64,000 nt of DNA, taken from positions 1 to 64,000 of the forward strand of contig NZ_BAABRU010000003.1 of NCBI RefSeq assembly GCF_039545135.1. Reading direction: 5' to 3'. The notes beneath the pieces are model-generated. The model searched no databases. It had not been told where the DNA came from and was given only the letters and a program-made list of their open reading frames with translations. The translations under genes and the position numbers were made by a program. Positions 7,246-16,308 of the stretch are shown here, one piece after another; the first letter of the stretch is position 1, and the number at the start of each line of letters is the position of its first letter. This DNA is from Herpetosiphon gulosus (GTDB lineage: Bacteria > Chloroflexota > Chloroflexia > Chloroflexales > Herpetosiphonaceae).

Positions 7246-9231
7246 ATGCCCGGAAAACGTTCATCGCTGGTGATCGTTGCAGCCTTGGTGGTCGCATTGC
7301 TGAGTAGCTTTGCCGCCGCCACTCTCGTCACTCCTACCGCCGCTTCGTCCGATGGTTTTTGGCAAGATATCAAGGAAAGTCGGATTGCTCAAAAAGGTGC
7401 TCGCCAGATTGTGCCAACGATCTATCGCACCGTTGCATTAGATGTCGCTGGATTGAGCCAATATTTGGCCAAAGCGCCACTAGAGCAAGATCAGTCGGTC
7501 GCAAACTCGTTGTATAGCCTGCAATTGCCCATGCCCGATGGCAAGTTCGAGCAATTTCGAGTGGTCGAATCACCGATTATGGAGCCAGAACTAGCGGCAA
7601 AATTCCCCGAAATTCGCACCTACTTAATCCTTGGGGTGGATACTCCCAATCTGAGCGGACGCTTGGATCTGACACCCGCAGGCTTTCATGGCTTGATTTT
7701 AGGCGATCAAGGCCGGATTTTCATCGATCCCTACAGCGCGGGCGATACCCAACACTACATCGTTTACGATAGCAAAAATTTTGTGCCCAGCAGCCAAAAA
7801 TTGGCCGATCGTCAAGTTGAAGATTATGTCATCGATTTACCATTGACCGATGATGGCTTGGCAGCACCCAAAGCAGTTGGCGATAAATTGCGCACCTATC
7901 GTTTGGCCATGGCCGCAACTGGCGAGTACACCGCCTATCATGGTGGAACCGTTGCCAAAGGCTTGGCCGCAATCACCACCAGCGTGAATCGGGTTAACGC
8001 AGTCTACGAACGTGAAGTTGCTGTACGCATGGTGTTGGTTGCCAACAACAGCAATATCATTTATGCCAACGCCAGCACCGACCCCTACACCAACAACAAT
8101 GGGGTAACGATGCTCAGCCAAAATCAGACCAATATTCGTAATGTAATTGGCAACACCAATTATGATATTGGTCATGTGTTCAGCACTGGCGGCGGCGGGG
8201 TAGCCTCGTTAGGCTCAGTCTGCTCGACCAACTACAAAGCCCAAGGCGTAACTGGCTCGTCGGCTCCGGTTGGCGATCCATTTGATATTGATTATGTGGC
8301 CCACGAAATTGGGCATCAATTTGGGGCAAATCATACATTCAATGGCACAACTGGCAGTTGTGGCGGTGGCAATCGCGCCAGCAGCGCTGCCTACGAGCCA
8401 GGCAGTGGATCAACAATTATGGCCTATGCTGGGATTTGTGGCGCTGAAAACTTGCAATCCAACAGCGATCCTTATTTCCATTCCAAGAGCTTGAACGAAA
8501 TTACCACCTTCATCACCACTGGTGGTGGGTCAAGCTGTGGCACGGCAACCAACACGGGCAACACCGCTCCAGTGGCCAACGCAGGGGCCGATTACATGAT
8601 TCCACGCAGCACGCCATTTGAATTAACTGGCACTGGCAGCGATGCCAACGGCGATAGTTTGACCTACAACTGGGAGCAATATAACTTGGGCACAGCCGCG
8701 CCACCCAACACCGACAACGGCTCACGCCCAATTTTCCGTAGCTTCAACCCAAGCACCAATCCCAAGCGCTCGTTCCCCAAATTGAGCGATATTTTGAATA
8801 ACACTGCGACGATTGGCGAATCGTTGCCAACCACCAACCGCACCATGGTGTTCCGACTGATTGTTCGCGATAATCGGGCTGGCGGCGGCAGCTATGCAAT
8901 TGATACGGCCAATGTGACGGTCAGCAGCGCGGCTGGGCCATTCGCCGTAACAGCGCCTAATACCGCCGTAACCTGGACTCGTAACAGCAGCCGTACCATC
9001 ACTTGGAACGTTGCCAGCACCACCGCCGCCCCAGTTAGCTGCGCCAATGTCGAGATTCTCTTCTCGAGCAACGGTGGCAGCAGCTTCAGCAGCTTGGTTA
9101 GCTCAACCCCCAACGATGGCAGCCAAGCAGTTACCATTCCCAACACCGCAACCACTCAAGCACGGATTAAAGTACGCTGCGCCAACAACGTATTTTTTGA
9201 TCTTTCAAATGTAAACTTTACTGTGAATTAG
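7246..9231 (+). CDS. Secreted reprolysin-like (M12B-type) zinc metallopeptidase
   Basis: About 661 residues. A signal peptide (M-P-G-K-R then a long hydrophobic stretch ending A-A-S-S) is followed by a propeptide of some 190 residues and a catalytic domain with the metzincin-type zinc motif H-E-I-G-H-Q-F-G-A-N-H (His353, Glu354, His357, His363), then T-F-N-G. After it comes a PKD-like immunoglobulin domain (N-T-A-P-V-A-N-A-G-A-D; D-A-N-G-D-S-L-T-Y-N-W) and a C-terminal beta domain (T-W-T-R-N-S-S-R-T-I-T-W-N-V) that is common in this family. The enzyme should be exported, processed and degrade extracellular protein. The start is chosen by AGGAGG 6 bases before the ATG. A long hairpin follows the stop. 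Confidence 0.9.
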   Translation: MPGKRSSLVIVAALVVALLSSFAAATLVTPTAASSDGFWQDIKESRIAQKGARQIVPTIYRTVALDVAGLSQYLAKAPLEQDQSVANSLYSLQLPMPDGKFEQFRVVESPIMEPELAAKFPEIRTYLILGVDTPNLSGRLDLTPAGFHGLILGDQGRIFIDPYSAGDTQHYIVYDSKNFVPSSQKLADRQVEDYVIDLPLTDDGLAAPKAVGDKLRTYRLAMAATGEYTAYHGGTVAKGLAAITTSVNRVNAVYEREVAVRMVLVANNSNIIYANASTDPYTNNNGVTMLSQNQTNIRNVIGNTNYDIGHVFSTGGGGVASLGSVCSTNYKAQGVTGSSAPVGDPFDIDYVAHEIGHQFGANHTFNGTTGSCGGGNRASSAAYEPGSGSTIMAYAGICGAENLQSNSDPYFHSKSLNEITTFITTGGGSSCGTATNTGNTAPVANAGADYMIPRSTPFELTGTGSDANGDSLTYNWEQYNLGTAAPPNTDNGSRPIFRSFNPSTNPKRSFPKLSDILNNTATIGESLPTTNRTMVFRLIVRDNRAGGGSYAIDTANVTVSSAAGPFAVTAPNTAVTWTRNSSRTITWNVASTTAAPVSCANVEILFSSNGGSSFSSLVSSTPNDGSQAVTIPNTATTQARIKVRCANNVFFDLSNVNFTVN

Positions 9232-9254
9232 TAATATCGTTTCGTTTCAATCCC

Positions 9255-9315
9255 TAAACATAGTCCCTCACGCCTTTGCCTACCAAAGTAGCAACAGAGT
9301 GAGGGACTATGTTTA
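9255..9315. terminator. Long perfect hairpin after metallopeptidase gene
   Basis: Bases 9255-9271 (TAAACATAGTCCCTCAC) pair perfectly with 9299-9315: a 17-bp stem with a 27-base loop, starting 24 bases after the stop codon. There is no clear T-tract, so it may be a terminator, an mRNA-stabilising 3' structure, or the remnant of a small inverted-repeat element. Confidence 0.6.
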
Positions 9316-9378
9316 ATTCACAACGCTGACAGCTTCCATTTTTGAAAATCACCATGTCACAAAATAGAAAATATGTTC

Positions 9379-9384
9379 TATAAT
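9379..9384 (+). promoter_or_regulatory. -10 box upstream of VOC gene
   Basis: Exact TATAAT 28 bases before the VOC gene's start codon, with only a weak -35 match (GTCACA) 17 bases upstream. It lies after the hairpin of the preceding gene, so the VOC gene has its own promoter. Confidence 0.45.
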
Positions 9385-9411
9385 TCAGGTACTATCTTCA
9401 CGGAGGAGCGA

Positions 9412-9813
9412 ATGAATCAGTCAGATCAATGGACAGACGGCGCAATCAGCGCGATCACGCTATTTGTGCCCGATAACCTGATGCAACCAACATGCCAGTT
9501 TTACCAACAAGTATTTGGCTTACCCAAGGTGTTTAGCGATGAACAATCGATGGTCTTTCAATTTGGCGCAACATTAATCAACCTGCTCACCGAGAGTGCA
9601 GCTGTTGAATTACTAGCACCCATGGCCGTGCCCAACGTCGATTCACGGGCCTTATATACGATCACGGTTGCCAATACCGACCAAATTTATGCTGAACTAA
9701 GCAGCCGTGGGGTAGAATTCCTGAATGGGCCGATCGATCGGGCTTGGAGTGTACGCACCGCCAGCTTTGCCGACCCGGCTGGTCACCTCTGGGAAATTGC
9801 CCAGCCGTTGTAA
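9412..9813 (+). CDS. VOC superfamily protein (glyoxalase/bleomycin-resistance type)
   Basis: A 133-residue VOC protein with two beta-alpha-beta-beta-beta modules: the first around I-T-L-F-V-P-D-N with F-Y-Q-Q-V-F-G-L, the second around Y-T-I-T-V-A-N-T-D and ending F-A-D-P-A-G-H-L-W-E-I-A, the classic final strand with its metal-binding Glu. Proteins of this size work as dimers and may be lyases, dioxygenases or drug-binding proteins; the substrate cannot be told. The frame opens 13 codons earlier, but GGAGGAG just upstream of the ATG at 9412 and the promoter position fix the start. Confidence 0.85.
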   Translation: MNQSDQWTDGAISAITLFVPDNLMQPTCQFYQQVFGLPKVFSDEQSMVFQFGATLINLLTESAAVELLAPMAVPNVDSRALYTITVANTDQIYAELSSRGVEFLNGPIDRAWSVRTASFADPAGHLWEIAQPL

Positions 9814-9818
9814 ACGAC

Positions 9819-9858
9819 AAAAGCAACCAGTTATTCAATAGCATAGCTGGTTGCTTTT
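9819..9858 (+). terminator. Intrinsic terminator after VOC gene
   Basis: AAAAGCAACCAG (9819-9830) pairs with CTGGTTGCTTTT (9847-9858), a 12-bp stem followed by further T residues. The A-run on the other side means it can also terminate the converging TPR lipoprotein gene. Confidence 0.85.
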
Positions 9859-9887
9859 TGGTTGGCAGTATTTGAATTAAAATGCTG

Positions 9888-11471
9888 TTACGGGCACGTT
9901 TTTACAACTGCGGTTGGATCAATCGCATTTACAATTGCTAATTCATCTGGTAATTTCTTTTGCAGCTCGATAACTTCTGAATCACTATTTTTACTATTGG
10001 CTAATAATTCAAAATACTTTAATGCTTGAGGCTTATCATTCAGCATTGCATAACCACGGCCTAAATAAAAGTAATTTGCATCGTATTTAGGATTCACTTT
10101 CAGCGCTTGATTCAAGGCATTAATCGCTGAACATACATTAATTGCTTGATCAAGCAAATGCATTCCAGTGTTCTTCCAAGCTGATGCATCCTCAGGTTTT
10201 AGCTCATTTGATTTAATCGAATGTTCAACTGCACAGTTAATAATATGATCAGGTTGGTCTTTGAGATCATAGAGATAGGTATAGGCGGCTGATAGGTTAT
10301 AGTGGCCTGCAAAATTGTTTGGATTAAGCGCTACAGAATGTTGTAAATCAACAACCGATAAATTTAAATACTCTTCAATTTTGGTCTCATGATAGAGTTT
10401 GAGATACGAACGCCCACGCATGGCAAAAGCATCATCAAAACCATTAGTATCATCAATTGCTTGGGTAAAGCGATTAATCGCAGCCTTCCAATCTTTAGTA
10501 CCCATTGCTGTGACACCTTGATCAAACAATGGCTTAGCATTCGCTGAAACTGGTTGAGCACCACCAACAATTGTCATTGTCGCAGGAGTTGTACAACTCT
10601 CAAAATTAATTTGCATCAGCCAATTATTACATTCCTGTTTTTGCTCAGGCGTGACTTTAGGGTGACGAATGCATGCAGCAAAATCCGCCTTGGCAGCCTC
10701 AAGCTGTGAGCGACCAATTTCAACCACGCCACGATTGAAATAGACATTTGGCTGATATGGAGGATTTAACTCAATCGCCTTGGTCAAATCAGCGTGGGCG
10801 GCATCAAGATCCTTAACACAATCTTGATAGGCCAAGCCGCGTTGATAATAAACATCCGCCAATTCTGGCTCGATGGCAACAGCTTGATCAAAATCGGCAA
10901 TTGATGCAGCACATTTGAGCACCTTTGGATTCGCATAAAGAATTCCCCGATTATAATAGCCCTTATAGTCATCTTGGTTAGCATTTATATAATCAGTGCA
11001 GGCTTGGATAGCCCCAGCATAATCGTCGTTTGCTACTTTTCCATCACAACGAATCGATACAGCAACGGTAGGAGTAGCAGGGATTGGCGTGTTTTCAGGG
11101 GTGGGGGGTGGCTCCGGAGCTTGAATTGGATTGAGTTTAATTTGTTTGGAGATTTGATTTGATTGAATAGTTAGGGTACCTTTATAAGGATTATAACCCT
11201 CCTTTTCAATAGTTATGGGAACCAACATATTATTATAGTCATCATCAATAAAAAAGGGGGCAAAACCATCATCACCAGTAAAAGCATCAACCATTCCTAT
11301 ATTTGGTAAAGTAATCATAACTTTAGCCTGACTAATAAACTTGTTATCTACACTATTAACCACCGTAATAGAATAGTTAAATTTATTTTCTTCCTCACAA
11401 CCCCCCATGATCATCATAAACACACAAAAGCCAACAATAACTCCCATCCATCTGAGGTAGCGCTTGAGCAT
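9888..11471 (-). CDS. TPR-repeat lipoprotein with N-terminal carboxypeptidase-regulatory-like domain
   Basis: About 527 residues. The N-terminus (M-L-K-R-Y-L-R-W then a hydrophobic run) ends in a lipobox (M-G-G-C), so the protein is probably anchored outside the membrane. Next is an approximately 85-residue beta-sandwich (F-N-Y-S-I-T-V-V-N-S ... I-S-Q-A-K-V-M-I-T-L-P-N ... I-E-K-E-G-Y), a Pro/Thr linker, and then 7-9 tetratricopeptide repeats (for example Y-Y-N-R-G-I-L-Y, Y-Y-Q-R-G-L-A-Y, V-Y-F-N-R-G-V-V, F-Y-L-G-R-G-Y-A). ATG at 11471 is preferred over an upstream TTG because AAGGA precedes it. The beta-sandwich is clearly homologous to the one in the divergently transcribed gene at 11740. 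Likely a scaffold at the cell surface; partner unknown. Confidence 0.8.
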   Translation of the reverse strand: MLKRYLRWMGVIVGFCVFMMIMGGCEEENKFNYSITVVNSVDNKFISQAKVMITLPNIGMVDAFTGDDGFAPFFIDDDYNNMLVPITIEKEGYNPYKGTLTIQSNQISKQIKLNPIQAPEPPPTPENTPIPATPTVAVSIRCDGKVANDDYAGAIQACTDYINANQDDYKGYYNRGILYANPKVLKCAASIADFDQAVAIEPELADVYYQRGLAYQDCVKDLDAAHADLTKAIELNPPYQPNVYFNRGVVEIGRSQLEAAKADFAACIRHPKVTPEQKQECNNWLMQINFESCTTPATMTIVGGAQPVSANAKPLFDQGVTAMGTKDWKAAINRFTQAIDDTNGFDDAFAMRGRSYLKLYHETKIEEYLNLSVVDLQHSVALNPNNFAGHYNLSAAYTYLYDLKDQPDHIINCAVEHSIKSNELKPEDASAWKNTGMHLLDQAINVCSAINALNQALKVNPKYDANYFYLGRGYAMLNDKPQALKYFELLANSKNSDSEVIELQKKLPDELAIVNAIDPTAVVKTCP

Positions 11472-11739
11472 AGCTGCTGATTCCTTTCTCAATCTAGGCT
11501 TAACCTATAAGCTTGAGTCGCGCGAGAAAGCCTAGGGTGAACTGCTGATGAATGTTAGGAAAGGAAGCAGCAGCAAGATTTTCTTACAATTACGACCACA
11601 TATGTACAAAATCCCCCTTTCGCCAAGCTAACCAATAGTGTATGATAGGGCAACTCCATCGCAAAGTATAACAGCGAAATTATTAGGCTATCGTTCATTA
11701 CGTCAAATAAACTAGTAGTTATGGTTAGGGGATTGGTTT

Positions 11740-12720
11740 ATGACTAATTACGAGTATCTTGATCTTAACACGCTTGAGCAGCTATTGTCACAAAATCAGA
11801 ACAATTTACAAATTTTAGAAGTCCAGTTGGCAGAACACGGAGTATCCAAGCCAGTCTATTTAGTCAACCAACGCAATACAACCAAGAATGAAATCGCAGC
11901 AATTCAGGTGGCAATTAATCAACGCAAAAATCAAGCGACTCAGCAGCCAAGCCAACAACAAACAGGATCTTCGTCAAATATGAGTGAACGTACAACCATG
12001 ACGCAGTCTAAAACTGGTTTAACCGAACCAAAGGCGATTATCAAAGGGGCTTGGATCGGAGCTGCGGCAGTGATTATTGCTGCGATCATTGGTATCTTGA
12101 AGTTCATGCCAAATGATACATTTAATTATCAAGTTGAAGTGATCGACAATACAACCAACAAGCCAATTAGTCAAGCCAAAGTTAGTATAACCTTGCCAAA
12201 CCTCGCGCCACTCGAAGCTTTTAGCGATAATAACGGTTTTGCACGTATCTCAATTAGCGATGAGTACAATCAGCAAGCTGGACGATTGAGTATTGAAAAA
12301 GCTGGCTATGATTCAGCCATGTTTAATGTCGATATTCAAGCTGATCGCTTACCAAAACAAATCAAGCTTACCTCAAATCAATCAAATATTCCTCAACCAA
12401 CAGCAACCCCAGAACCAACCTCAGCAGGAGGCGCGACAACCCCACTATTAATCGGCTGTTGGAACAACGATAGCAAGCCACGCAACATCACAAATATCAA
12501 TATCCGTGAAAGCGCTAGCGGAATTAAAGTTGGCTTCAAGACTAGTTGTGCTGATAGTGCAATTACTGATGAATTAGATGCATTCATTTTGGCAGATAAC
12601 CAAATTACTTTGAGCAAAGCTGCTGAAACTTGGGTCTTTAGCCTCAGGCCAGAGGGAACTCTGCGGCTCGCAATCGAAGGCCAAACAGGTTTTGAAGAAT
12701 TAACCTTTTACAAGAAGTGA
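11740..12720 (+). CDS. Membrane protein with N-terminal effector-associated-like helix, TM segment and extracytoplasmic domain
   Basis: 326 residues in four parts. Residues 1-70 are a helical region (L-E-Q-L-L-S-Q-N-Q-N-N-L; L-E-V-Q-L-A-E-H-G-V; I-A-A-I-Q-V-A-I) of the type found at the start of many NACHT, TIR and CHAT proteins in multicellular bacteria. This resemblance is from memory. A Gln/Ser-rich linker leads to one transmembrane helix (A-W-I-G-A-A-A-V-I-I-A-A-I-I-G-I-L, about 109-125). Outside lies a beta-sandwich homologous to that of the TPR lipoprotein gene (I-S-Q-A-K-V-S-I-T-L-P-N; I-E-K-A-G-Y), a T/P linker and a C-terminal beta domain of about 85 residues. AGGGGA precedes the ATG. 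The architecture couples a cytoplasmic adaptor helix to an outside sensor-like domain. Confidence 0.65.
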   Translation: MTNYEYLDLNTLEQLLSQNQNNLQILEVQLAEHGVSKPVYLVNQRNTTKNEIAAIQVAINQRKNQATQQPSQQQTGSSSNMSERTTMTQSKTGLTEPKAIIKGAWIGAAAVIIAAIIGILKFMPNDTFNYQVEVIDNTTNKPISQAKVSITLPNLAPLEAFSDNNGFARISISDEYNQQAGRLSIEKAGYDSAMFNVDIQADRLPKQIKLTSNQSNIPQPTATPEPTSAGGATTPLLIGCWNNDSKPRNITNINIRESASGIKVGFKTSCADSAITDELDAFILADNQITLSKAAETWVFSLRPEGTLRLAIEGQTGFEELTFYKK

Positions 12721-12865
12721 ACTAATACAAATCGTTTATTTCAGTTACTACAATTCAAGAACCATGATTAACTATGCCTTACTACGAGGCTGTGCGCACA
12801 TTTTTGCAATAGTTTAGTATGGTAGAACTTACCTAGTTGGCTTAATTGAGAGGATATCAGTAGCC

Positions 12866-15037
12866 ATGCGTTCTACAATACAGTTATTAATAGGCCTAAG
12901 TCTTATTGGGTTGCTTTCGCTTTCTACCCACTTAGGGGTGGATGCCCACCAAGTGCCGATCGCAGGGGTATGGGATGCAGCGCTTGGTCAATCCTTGCAG
13001 CAACCAGCAACAATCTCATCATTAACCCTCGATCACAATGGTGACTTGTATGTGCTAGGGGATTTTCACTATGTTAATGGTTTGGAAATCAATGGGATGA
13101 CCAAATGGGATGGAGTAAATTGGGCCAATTTCAATTTACATTCTGATGATATTAATAAAATCCGAGCAGTCACGACCTATAGCAATACCCTCTATGTTGC
13201 TGGGCGATTTGCGACCATCCAAGATCAAGAAGCTAATAATATTGCATTTTGGGATGGTAACGGCTTCCAGCCATTGGGGCTAGGGATACTTGGCACCTTG
13301 GAGCAAGCTGCAGCAGAACCAGTTGTTCATAGCCTGCATGTCTCTAGTGATACGCTGTATATTGGTGGGAATTTTAGTTCCTTTAATGGGGGAGAAGCCT
13401 ATGGGATTGCCCAATGGAATGGGGCTGGGATTGCCCAGTCTGTTGAGTTCAATAATACCGTTAGCAGTTTTATCAGCACTCCTGAAGGAGTAATTGCTGC
13501 GGGAACATTCTGGACTGTTGACTTCCAGCCTGCTCAGCTTGCACGGCGTGAACACGATCAATGGGTTCCAATCAATTTTGGCTGGCCTAATATGACATTG
13601 CAAGCCTATACGATTAATAATACCCCGTATCTTGTAACGCGCTCAAGATATACTCCCTACCCAAGTCAACTTTATCGTTGGCAGAATAGTCAATTGCAGC
13701 TAATTGGTGAAACCCATCCTGGATCAATTGATACCTTGGTTGGCTTCGACAATACGTTTTATATGCAAAGCTCAAATCAACTCTGGCGCTTAAATCAAAA
13801 TCAATGGGTTCAGGCCCAATTACCCTTTGAGATTTCTAAGCTTACTGCACTGACCTCTGATGGGGAAACGCTCTATCTGGCTGGTGATTTGCTGGTCGAT
13901 GGCCAACCCAACCAGCTAGTTGCCTGGGATGGCCTAACAGTTCAATCACTTGGTAGCTTTGTTGGCAGCCAGAATGTTCAGTCAATCGCTGGGGATTTTG
14001 GTCAGCCAATGATTGCAACCAAGCCTGTGACTGCCACCGATTCAAGCGCAATCCAGCGCTGGAATGGCAGCCAATGGGATCTGCTCGCCAGCGGCGATCC
14101 AACCATCAGTCAAGCACTATTGCACACGATCAATCAGCAGGCCTATGTATTGCTGAACCATCCTCGGGCGTTGGCAAGTGCTGCACCAGTCAGTAATATT
14201 TGGCATTGGAATAACGGTAACTGGCAAAGTGGCATTCTCAGCACAAGCACGCGAATTAAGTGGCATCGATCAGGGCAACAGCTGTTTACTTATCTTGCGC
14301 CACTGGAATCGAATCTACCAATCACTGGAGTGGTCGAGTTTGATGGGCAAACACTAACCCAACGCCTCGCCAGTGGCTTGGTCTCAGCATACGACGATCA
14401 ACTTTTTGTGCATCACAACCAACTCTATAAAATTAATGTTTCACCATGGATGTGGCACCATGATTTATATATCTATCAATGGAATGGTACTGACTGGCAA
14501 GCGCTACCATCGCTGATTTTGAACAAAATTGATCATCAGTTCGCCACTTGGAACAATCAGTTATATATGGCGAATACCAATGGAACCCTTTATCGCTTTG
14601 ATCACGCGATGCAGCCGATCGAAATCGCCCAATTTGATGGGCCGATTACCGCCATGCAAGGCCTAGCAGGCGCTGGATTGTATATCGGCGGTGATTTTAT
14701 GCAGGTAAATGGAGTAACAACTGGCCGAATTGCCCGTTTTGATGGGAACAACTTTAATGGGCTTGGACAGTATCCCAATGGGGCAATTCGTAAACTTGCT
14801 GTCGATTATACCCATCTTTATGCAGTTGGCGATTTTACCAAAGTCGGCCAGATTGATTCATTGGGTATTGCAGTATTCAGCTTTGCCACGCCAGAATCAA
14901 CCCCAACCCCAACCAACACACCAACACCGACGAGTACGCCGACAGCAACCAATACGCCAATAGCAACTATTTCGCCTCCACCAGCAACATCGTATCGAAT
15001 CTACCTCCCACTTGCATGGGCGCAGGTAGAAGAATAA
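12866..15037 (+). CDS. Secreted propeller-like surface protein with T/P linker and C-terminal RIYLP motif
   Basis: 723 residues. A signal peptide (M-R-S-T-I-Q-L-L-I-G-L ... A-H-Q) leads into many units of about 45-50 residues with the pattern L-Y-V-x-G-x-F-x2-(I/V)-x-G-x-E-x-N-x-I-A-x-W-D-G-x-x-(F/W), characteristic of beta-propellers of the delta-60/Kelch-like type (for example Y-I-G-G-D-F-M-Q-V-N-G-V, I-A-R-F-D-G-N-N-F). Residues about 675-705 are a T-P-T-x-T-P linker and the protein ends S-Y-R-I-Y-L-P-L-A-W. GAGAGGA precedes the ATG. Probably exported and displayed on the cell or sheath; no catalytic motif seen. A good terminator follows. Confidence 0.75.
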   Translation: MRSTIQLLIGLSLIGLLSLSTHLGVDAHQVPIAGVWDAALGQSLQQPATISSLTLDHNGDLYVLGDFHYVNGLEINGMTKWDGVNWANFNLHSDDINKIRAVTTYSNTLYVAGRFATIQDQEANNIAFWDGNGFQPLGLGILGTLEQAAAEPVVHSLHVSSDTLYIGGNFSSFNGGEAYGIAQWNGAGIAQSVEFNNTVSSFISTPEGVIAAGTFWTVDFQPAQLARREHDQWVPINFGWPNMTLQAYTINNTPYLVTRSRYTPYPSQLYRWQNSQLQLIGETHPGSIDTLVGFDNTFYMQSSNQLWRLNQNQWVQAQLPFEISKLTALTSDGETLYLAGDLLVDGQPNQLVAWDGLTVQSLGSFVGSQNVQSIAGDFGQPMIATKPVTATDSSAIQRWNGSQWDLLASGDPTISQALLHTINQQAYVLLNHPRALASAAPVSNIWHWNNGNWQSGILSTSTRIKWHRSGQQLFTYLAPLESNLPITGVVEFDGQTLTQRLASGLVSAYDDQLFVHHNQLYKINVSPWMWHHDLYIYQWNGTDWQALPSLILNKIDHQFATWNNQLYMANTNGTLYRFDHAMQPIEIAQFDGPITAMQGLAGAGLYIGGDFMQVNGVTTGRIARFDGNNFNGLGQYPNGAIRKLAVDYTHLYAVGDFTKVGQIDSLGIAVFSFATPESTPTPTNTPTPTSTPTATNTPIATISPPPATSYRIYLPLAWAQVEE

Positions 15038-15068
15038 TCTGGTAGACGGCTTTACCCTAAAACTAATC

Positions 15069-15105
15069 AACCCCGCTCCTGTTGATTGAAGCGGGGTTTT
15101 GTTTT
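15069..15105 (+). terminator. Intrinsic terminator
   Basis: AACCCCGC (15069-15076) pairs with GCGGGGTT (15091-15098), followed by TTGTTTT. It ends the propeller gene and faces the CDF exporter gene, which converges from the right. Confidence 0.85.
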
Positions 15106-15155
15106 AGCACATCAAAATAAGTGTCAGATTTAACCAAAGTACATTAAGCATAAGA

Positions 15156-16163
15156 TCATTTTGCAGGCATAAATTGCACCGACAGCTCCACTGGCCGCTG
15201 CACCACCTGCTCAACCTGCGCGTGCAATTGCTGACGAAGGATTGCGGTTTCGGCGATTGAACGCTCAGCCACGACCTGTACCGTTAGATCGACCAATAAT
15301 TGATGGCCCAACCAACGTGCTCGTAATTGTTGGACTGACTGAACTTCAGCAACCGAACCAACTGCTTCTTCAACATGGGCGATCAAATGCGGATCGACCG
15401 CATCCATCAGGCGTTGCCAAATTGTGCGGGCGGTTTGCCAAGTCATACCAGCAATAATTATTGTCATCAGCAAACCAATTAATGGATCAAGCAATGACCA
15501 GCCTAACCAAGCCCCAGCTGCCGCGCCTAGCACTGCCAGCGAGGTCAAGGCATCGATTTGGGCATGCTTACCATCAGCAATCAACGCCGCTGAATTAATT
15601 TTTTTGCCTGTTCGAATTTCAAGATAGGCTACCGCATAATTGCCAAAAAAGCCGATAATAGCCGCCGCTATAACCCATGGCAATTGGGTAATTTGGGTTG
15701 GATTGAGCAATTTTTGCCATGCTTCAATGCCAATATAGATTGCACTAATTGCCATTGAAGCCACAATCGCCAAGCCAGCAAGATCTTCGGCACGGCCAAA
15801 GCCATAGCGATAGCGACTAGTTGCGGCACGACGTGCTAGCATAAATGCCACCAACAGGGGCAACGTATTCAAGGCATCACCAAAATTGTGGACGGTATCA
15901 CCCAACAGCGCCACACTGCCACTCAACCAGTAAATTACCACCTGAATAACCGTTGTTAGCCCTAATAGCAACAGCGACCACCAAATTGTCCGAATCCCTA
16001 GGTGGCTAGCTGAGCCAGTTAAGGCAACAACCTTAGCCGTATCATGATCATGGTCGTGGTTAAAGCCTGGTAAGTGCAAGGCCTCACCTAATGAGCGCCA
16101 CCAACTTGATCCATGCTGATGATCGTGATCATGATGATGGTGCTGAGTTATTGCCTGATTCAT
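15156..16163 (-). CDS. Cation diffusion facilitator (zinc/cadmium/cobalt exporter)
   Basis: 335-residue CDF family antiporter, expected to export Zn2+ (possibly Cd2+ or Co2+) across the cytoplasmic membrane in exchange for protons. It has a His/Asp-rich N-terminal tail (H-H-H-H-D-H-D-H-Q-H, and a second H-D-H-D-H-D), six transmembrane segments, and the family's metal-site motifs: H-N-F-G-D-A in TM2 (V-H-N-F-G-D) and H-A-Q-I-D in TM5 (D-G-K-H-A-Q-I-D-A). The C-terminal cytoplasmic domain (V-E-E-A-V-G-S-V, then H-Q-L-L-V-D-L-T-V-Q-V) is the ferredoxin-like regulatory fold. AAGGA is placed before the ATG. It is divergent from an ArsR/CzrA-like repressor with an inverted repeat between them, so it is very likely repressed without metal and induced by excess zinc. 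Confidence 0.93.
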   Translation of the reverse strand: MNQAITQHHHHDHDHQHGSSWWRSLGEALHLPGFNHDHDHDTAKVVALTGSASHLGIRTIWWSLLLLGLTTVIQVVIYWLSGSVALLGDTVHNFGDALNTLPLLVAFMLARRAATSRYRYGFGRAEDLAGLAIVASMAISAIYIGIEAWQKLLNPTQITQLPWVIAAAIIGFFGNYAVAYLEIRTGKKINSAALIADGKHAQIDALTSLAVLGAAAGAWLGWSLLDPLIGLLMTIIIAGMTWQTARTIWQRLMDAVDPHLIAHVEEAVGSVAEVQSVQQLRARWLGHQLLVDLTVQVVAERSIAETAILRQQLHAQVEQVVQRPVELSVQFMPAK

Positions 16164-16188
16164 AGATCGATCCTTAATTTCATATCTC

Positions 16189-16214
16189 TATATCTGTACA
16201 ATCATCAAGATATA
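16189..16214. promoter_or_regulatory. Candidate ArsR/CzrA-type operator
   Basis: TATATCT (16189-16195) and AGATATA (16208-16214) are a perfect inverted repeat separated by 12 bases, in the 145-base gap between the CDF exporter gene and its likely regulator. Arm length and spacing suit an SmtB/CzrA-like dimer. Confidence 0.5.
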
Positions 16215-16308
16215 CTATTTCAAGAGCCTTGTCAATCCATACCATGGTCAATGGCTAGCGGGATGGCACTATGGTAGAGTTGAAGTAGTTAATAACAAGG
16301 AATGCGCC

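Noticed and set aside
14887-14980. CRISPR-like or tandem DNA repeat in the ACCCCAACC-type sequence
   Set aside because: These are codon repeats of Thr-Pro linkers inside a gene, without constant spacers.
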